Part shown: one piece after another, positions 6,515 through 8,432 of the stretch
Numbering within the stretch: position 1 is the stretch's first letter
How the letters are laid out: each line of letters begins with the position of its first letter
Assembly: GCA_002067405.1 (NCBI GenBank)
Contig: MVRP01000185.1
Location: 1-8,432, forward strand
Length of the DNA stretch: 8,432 nucleotides
DNA from: Syntrophorhabdaceae bacterium PtaU1.Bin034
GTDB taxonomy: Bacteria; Desulfobacterota_G; Syntrophorhabdia; Syntrophorhabdales; WCHB1-27
Reading direction: 5' to 3'
Position numbers and translations under genes: made by a program
The notes under the pieces: model-generated
Database searches by the model: none
What the model saw: the letters and a program-made list of their open reading frames with translations, nothing else
What the model was told of the DNA's origin: nothing

Positions 6515-6570
6515 GTCCGTCTCTTCACCCCTCTGAATGTCTTTGGACTTCCGTTAAGGATAATGAAGAC

Positions 6571-6599
6571 ATTTTACCTATTATGCCGCTGAGTTGCAA
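6571..6599 (-). promoter_or_regulatory. Predicted sigma70-type promoter of the mla operon
   Basis: On the minus strand: -35 TTGCAA (6594-6599), a 17-bp spacer, and -10 TAAAAT (6571-6576), followed by the mlaE leader. Predicted start of transcription is near 6564, about 50 nt before the TTG start codon. Hexamer matches are 4/6 and 5/6 with optimal spacing, and the position directly ahead of the first gene supports it. No operator is obvious. Consensus match only. Confidence 0.6.
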
Positions 6600-6628
6600 C
6601 CTGTTTTTGCTTCTTTCTCATAGTTAAT

Positions 6629-6715
6629 GTGAAAAAGTGAAAGGTGAAAGGTGAAAAAGGATCTCGTAAGGCGTTAGGCGAAAAAACCGTAATTCGTGAA
6701 TCGTAATTCGTAATT
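6629..6715. repeat. Degenerate 7-bp tandem arrays between mla promoter and repeat copy B
   Basis: Three arrays of 7-bp period. GTGAAAG-type units fill 6629-6658 (GTGAAAAA, GTGAAAG, GTGAAAG, GTGAAAAA). CGTAAGG and CGTTAGG occur at 6665-6678. CGTAATT, CGTGAAT, CGTAATT, CGTAATT form exactly four heptads at 6688-6715. None of it is coding. Confidence 0.8.
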
Positions 6716-6744
6716 GGATGAACCATGTAATAAGGTGAAAAGTA

Positions 6745-6910
6745 AATGTGTCATTGCGAGCCCGTAGGGCGCGGCAATCTCATTCAATTAAACTACATGA
6801 GATCGCCACGTCGCTTCGCTCCTCGCGATGACAATAAAGAATGAAGCTCCTCGCGGTTGTTCCGCTATGCGCCATGCGCTTTGCGCTATGCTGATTCCGT
6901 ATCCAGTATC
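6745..6910 (-). repeat. Composite intergenic repeat, copy B (inverted relative to copy A)
   Basis: Reverse-complement counterpart of the element at 2103-2256. The 85-bp palindromic core lies at 6749-6833 (82 of 85 bases identical to copy A by my count), followed by the conserved linker and the heptad tail at 6862-6910: CCGCTAT, GCGCCAT, GCGCTTT, GCGCTAT, GCTGATT, CCGTATC, CAGTATC. Compared with copy A the tail has one extra 7-bp unit of the GCGCCAT type plus a further small insertion. No target-site duplication is evident and no transposase is present. Confidence 0.85.
6749..6833 (-). repeat. 85-bp palindromic (MITE/REP-like) core, copy B
   Basis: Terminal inverted repeats TGTCATTGCGAG and CTCGCGATGACA, with a second paired segment GGCAATCTCAT / ATGAGATCGCC around an A/T-rich centre. 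The left arm contains the small hairpin GCCCGTAGGGC. The three differences from copy A leave the overall palindrome intact, and two of them fall within the less-paired arm region. Confidence 0.85.
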
Positions 6911-6923
6911 TGTTTTTTCAAAC

Positions 6924-6951
6924 CTTGAACGTTGAACATAGAACGTTGAAC
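6924..6951. repeat. 7-bp tandem array, GTTGAAC type
   Basis: Exactly four heptads: CTTGAAC, GTTGAAC, ATAGAAC, GTTGAAC. The unit is related to the AACATTG array at 2293-2306 (TTGAAC is shared), so the two intergenic intervals draw on overlapping unit families. The stretch 6952-7090 after it shows no gene or clear repeat apart from a weak promoter-like match. Confidence 0.8.
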
Positions 6952-7027
6952 TCGTCTCTTCCTTAATCCCTGTTTTCCTCGTTTTGTCCGATTCGACACT
7001 AAAAATGGCTTGCCGGGAACATTATTG

Positions 7028-7056
7028 TTTAACGGCTAATTTGGAAGAAATACAAT
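7028..7056 (+). promoter_or_regulatory. Weak candidate promoter for the autotransporter-like gene
   Basis: TTTAAC (7028-7033), a 17-bp spacer and TACAAT (7051-7056). The -10 matches 5/6 and the -35 only 3/6. It would give a leader of about 165 nt that includes the heptad arrays at 7094-7199. It is the best candidate I see between 6911 and 7225, but weak. Confidence 0.3.
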
Positions 7057-7093
7057 GTGCAATTGAAGAAAATGAAAGGTGAAAACCTTGTCC

Positions 7094-7199
7094 CTCGTTA
7101 CTCGTTGCTTGTCGCTGGTTTGAACCAGTATCCAGCATCCAGCGACGAGTATCGGGTATCGAGTTTGCCATGAGCTGAAAGCTAATAGCTGATAGTTAA
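7094..7199. repeat. 7-bp tandem arrays upstream of the autotransporter-like gene
   Basis: Three arrays. CTCGTTA, CTCGTTG, CTTGTCG fill 7094-7114. AGTATCC, AGCATCC, AGCGACG, AGTATCG, GGTATCG form five heptads at 7127-7161. GAGCTGA, AAGCTAA, TAGCTGA, TAGTTAA form four heptads at 7172-7199, sharing TAGCTGA with the array at 2353-2366. The 12-mer TCCAGCATCCAG (7131-7142) is the exact reverse complement of 2105-2116 in repeat copy A. The last array ends 26 bases before the start codon, so it may lie in the 5' leader. Confidence 0.8.
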
Positions 7200-7210
7200 T
7201 TCAATAGGGG

Positions 7211-7218
7211 GGAGGAGG
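7211..7218 (+). promoter_or_regulatory. Strong Shine-Dalgarno that fixes the start of the autotransporter-like gene
   Basis: GGAGGAGG lies seven bases upstream of the ATG at 7226 and is the strongest ribosome-binding site in the window. It is immediately preceded by G residues, making a run of six G at 7207-7212. Confidence 0.8.
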
Positions 7219-7225
7219 AAAGAGT

Positions 7226-8432
7226 ATGCAAATAAACAAATTATCCTTTATCGGGATCATGGGCGGAGCGTTGTTTTTCCTTGTCGCAATGCCGGGCGTC
7301 TTCAGTCCTGTTTACGGTCAGGTGGTGATTGACAACGAACGGACGGAAACGGTGGTTTTGGGCGACGAGCCGAACCCGGATGGCGGCAAGACGGCCATTG
7401 TTAAAGACTATGTGCACGTTGTGGAGAGAAATATGGGCATAACAGCCTACGGCATAACAGCGGGCTCCGATGGCTGGACGCTGCAGATCGACAAGAACGG
7501 GAGGGTGGAGACGAAGAGTTCGCTCGGCGCAGCCGTTCACTTCGATAAAACCGGGACGGTAAACAATGACGGCACCATCGCCGCCTATAGGTACTCTACA
7601 TATTCCGGTCAGGGCATTGAAATGCAGTTCGGAACGGTAACAAACACCGGCTCAATATTGAGTGAACAGAAGAGGGCGATCTATTTCGTCGGAAAGGACC
7701 CCAATCGAATCAATACGGTCTACAACACAGGCACTATTTACGGCCAGGAGTATGGGATTAATTCCAGTTCCGCTTTGAATGTGACAAACGAAGCCGGCGC
7801 ATCAATCTTTGGAGGTATTGAGCAACCGTCTGGGGCATTATCATCACCGGGTGATTCGACGATAACGAACTATGGCACCATTAACACTTCTCAATATGTC
7901 GGTAATGGTCTCCGTCTGAAATCCGGGACGGTTCAGAATCTCGGAAAGGACTCGCTGATCTATGGAGGTGCGACGGGTGTCACTTTGGCCGAAGCAGCAG
8001 TGACTGGGAAGAACAAAGTAACGAACGAGGGTTTGATAGGGTCGAATAACATCGGCGTATATCTCACGTACGGGGGGATCGTGGAAAACAGCGGCACGAT
8101 CTGGGGCGAAGAAAGGGGCAAGGGTATTTATATTTATAAAGGTGCGGCCACGATCACGAATAGCGGAACGATAAGAGGAGAGACCGGTATACAATATAAG
8201 GGTAGTTACGACGACATCCTCGATAACTCCGGCACGATCATCGGTACAGGGGAGAGCGCGGTAATAATGGAAGCCGGTAACGATACGGCCATTTTCCGCA
8301 GAGGAACCATGATAACGGGATGGGTGGACGGAGGTGGCGGTGCGGACATCCTGGAATTCAACGACGCCGGGACGCAGAAGGACTTCATGGCCAGGAACTT
8401 CGAAACGCTCAACTTCACCGGCGGGGAAACCA
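7226..8432 (+). CDS. Autotransporter-like secreted beta-helix protein, N-terminal part (3' partial)
   Basis: Open from the ATG at 7226 to the window end without a stop, giving about 402 residues. The N-terminus is a signal peptide (MQINKLSFIGIMGGALFFLV, cleavage probably after VYG at residue 31, before QVVIDN). The rest is a parallel beta-helix-like repeat region built on V/I-x-N-x-G-T/S-I: VNNDGTI, VTNTGSI, VYNTGTIYG, ITNYGTIN, VTNEGLIG, VENSGTIWG, ITNSGTIRG, LDNSGTIIG. The repeat Asn residues fall at 114, 140, 167, 188, 215, 238, 267, 288, 312 and 334, a spacing of 21-29 residues, about one helical rung. Near 352-382 comes GNDTAIFRRGTMITGW then VDGGGGADILEFND, a motif typical of autotransporter (type V secretion) passengers ahead of the beta-barrel. 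The barrel would be beyond the window. Likely surface-exposed or released; its target is unknown. An alternative is a two-partner or other beta-helical exoprotein without its own barrel. Confidence 0.85.
   Translation, partial: MQINKLSFIGIMGGALFFLVAMPGVFSPVYGQVVIDNERTETVVLGDEPNPDGGKTAIVKDYVHVVERNMGITAYGITAGSDGWTLQIDKNGRVETKSSLGAAVHFDKTGTVNNDGTIAAYRYSTYSGQGIEMQFGTVTNTGSILSEQKRAIYFVGKDPNRINTVYNTGTIYGQEYGINSSSALNVTNEAGASIFGGIEQPSGALSSPGDSTITNYGTINTSQYVGNGLRLKSGTVQNLGKDSLIYGGATGVTLAEAAVTGKNKVTNEGLIGSNNIGVYLTYGGIVENSGTIWGEERGKGIYIYKGAATITNSGTIRGETGIQYKGSYDDILDNSGTIIGTGESAVIMEAGNDTAIFRRGTMITGWVDGGGGADILEFNDAGTQKDFMARNFETLNFTGGET

Noticed and set aside
2103..6910. Composite transposon carrying the mla operon
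   Set aside because: The inverted repeats are short, no transposase or target duplication is seen, and the operon looks like ordinary core genes.
7111..7146. Hairpin GTCGCTGG / CCAGCGAC as a terminator or regulatory RNA
   Set aside because: The 8-bp stem has a 20-base loop and no T-run, and both arms belong to the heptad arrays, so pairing may be accidental.
7241..8418. Several minus-strand open frames opposite the autotransporter-like gene
   Set aside because: The plus strand has a signal peptide, a strong ribosome-binding site and a regular repeat pattern across the whole stretch, so the minus-strand frames are shadows.

Overview
The window comes from a Gram-negative (diderm) bacterium: it holds an intermembrane phospholipid-transport (Mla) operon, a CpxA/CpxR-like two-component system, and the start of a large autotransporter-like surface protein. 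The lineage cannot be fixed from the sequence. The palindromic intergenic repeats and the mla gene order (E-F-D-C-A, no mlaB seen) make me think of Desulfobacterota or Nitrospirota-like anaerobes, but that is an impression, not evidence.

Layout. Positions 2-1635 (+) carry the C-terminal end of an OmpR-family response regulator and its partner histidine kinase, joined by a GTGA stop/start overlap. A small minus-strand gene (1657-1917) of the DUF3303 type converges on the kinase gene. Positions 1918-2465 are non-coding and repeat-rich. Positions 2466-6514 (-) are a compact five-gene operon read leftwards as mlaE, mlaF, mlaD, mlaC, mlaA, with 4-base or smaller overlaps or gaps of 8-14 bases, and a good sigma70-type promoter at 6571-6599. 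Positions 6600-7225 are again non-coding and repeat-rich. From 7226 to the window end (+) is the N-terminal ~402 residues of a secreted beta-helical protein that runs off the window.

How the genes work together. MlaE (inner-membrane permease), MlaF (ATPase) and MlaD (MCE substrate-binding ring) form the inner-membrane ABC complex. MlaC is the periplasmic lipid shuttle and MlaA the outer-membrane component, so the operon covers the whole envelope route for phospholipid trafficking. No STAS-domain MlaB is present in the operon. Instead MlaF carries a ~165-residue C-terminal extension that I read as a degenerate GGDEF domain (SRDEI in place of GGDEF, with the metal-binding aspartates replaced). 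This is the most interesting protein-level feature.

The non-coding DNA is unusual too. Both intergenic intervals are full of short degenerate tandem arrays that nearly all have a period of exactly 7 bp but many different unit sequences. Each interval also holds one copy of a ~150-bp composite repeat: an 85-bp imperfect palindrome plus a heptad tail. The two copies are in opposite orientation and flank the mla operon; they differ by about one heptad unit in the tail.
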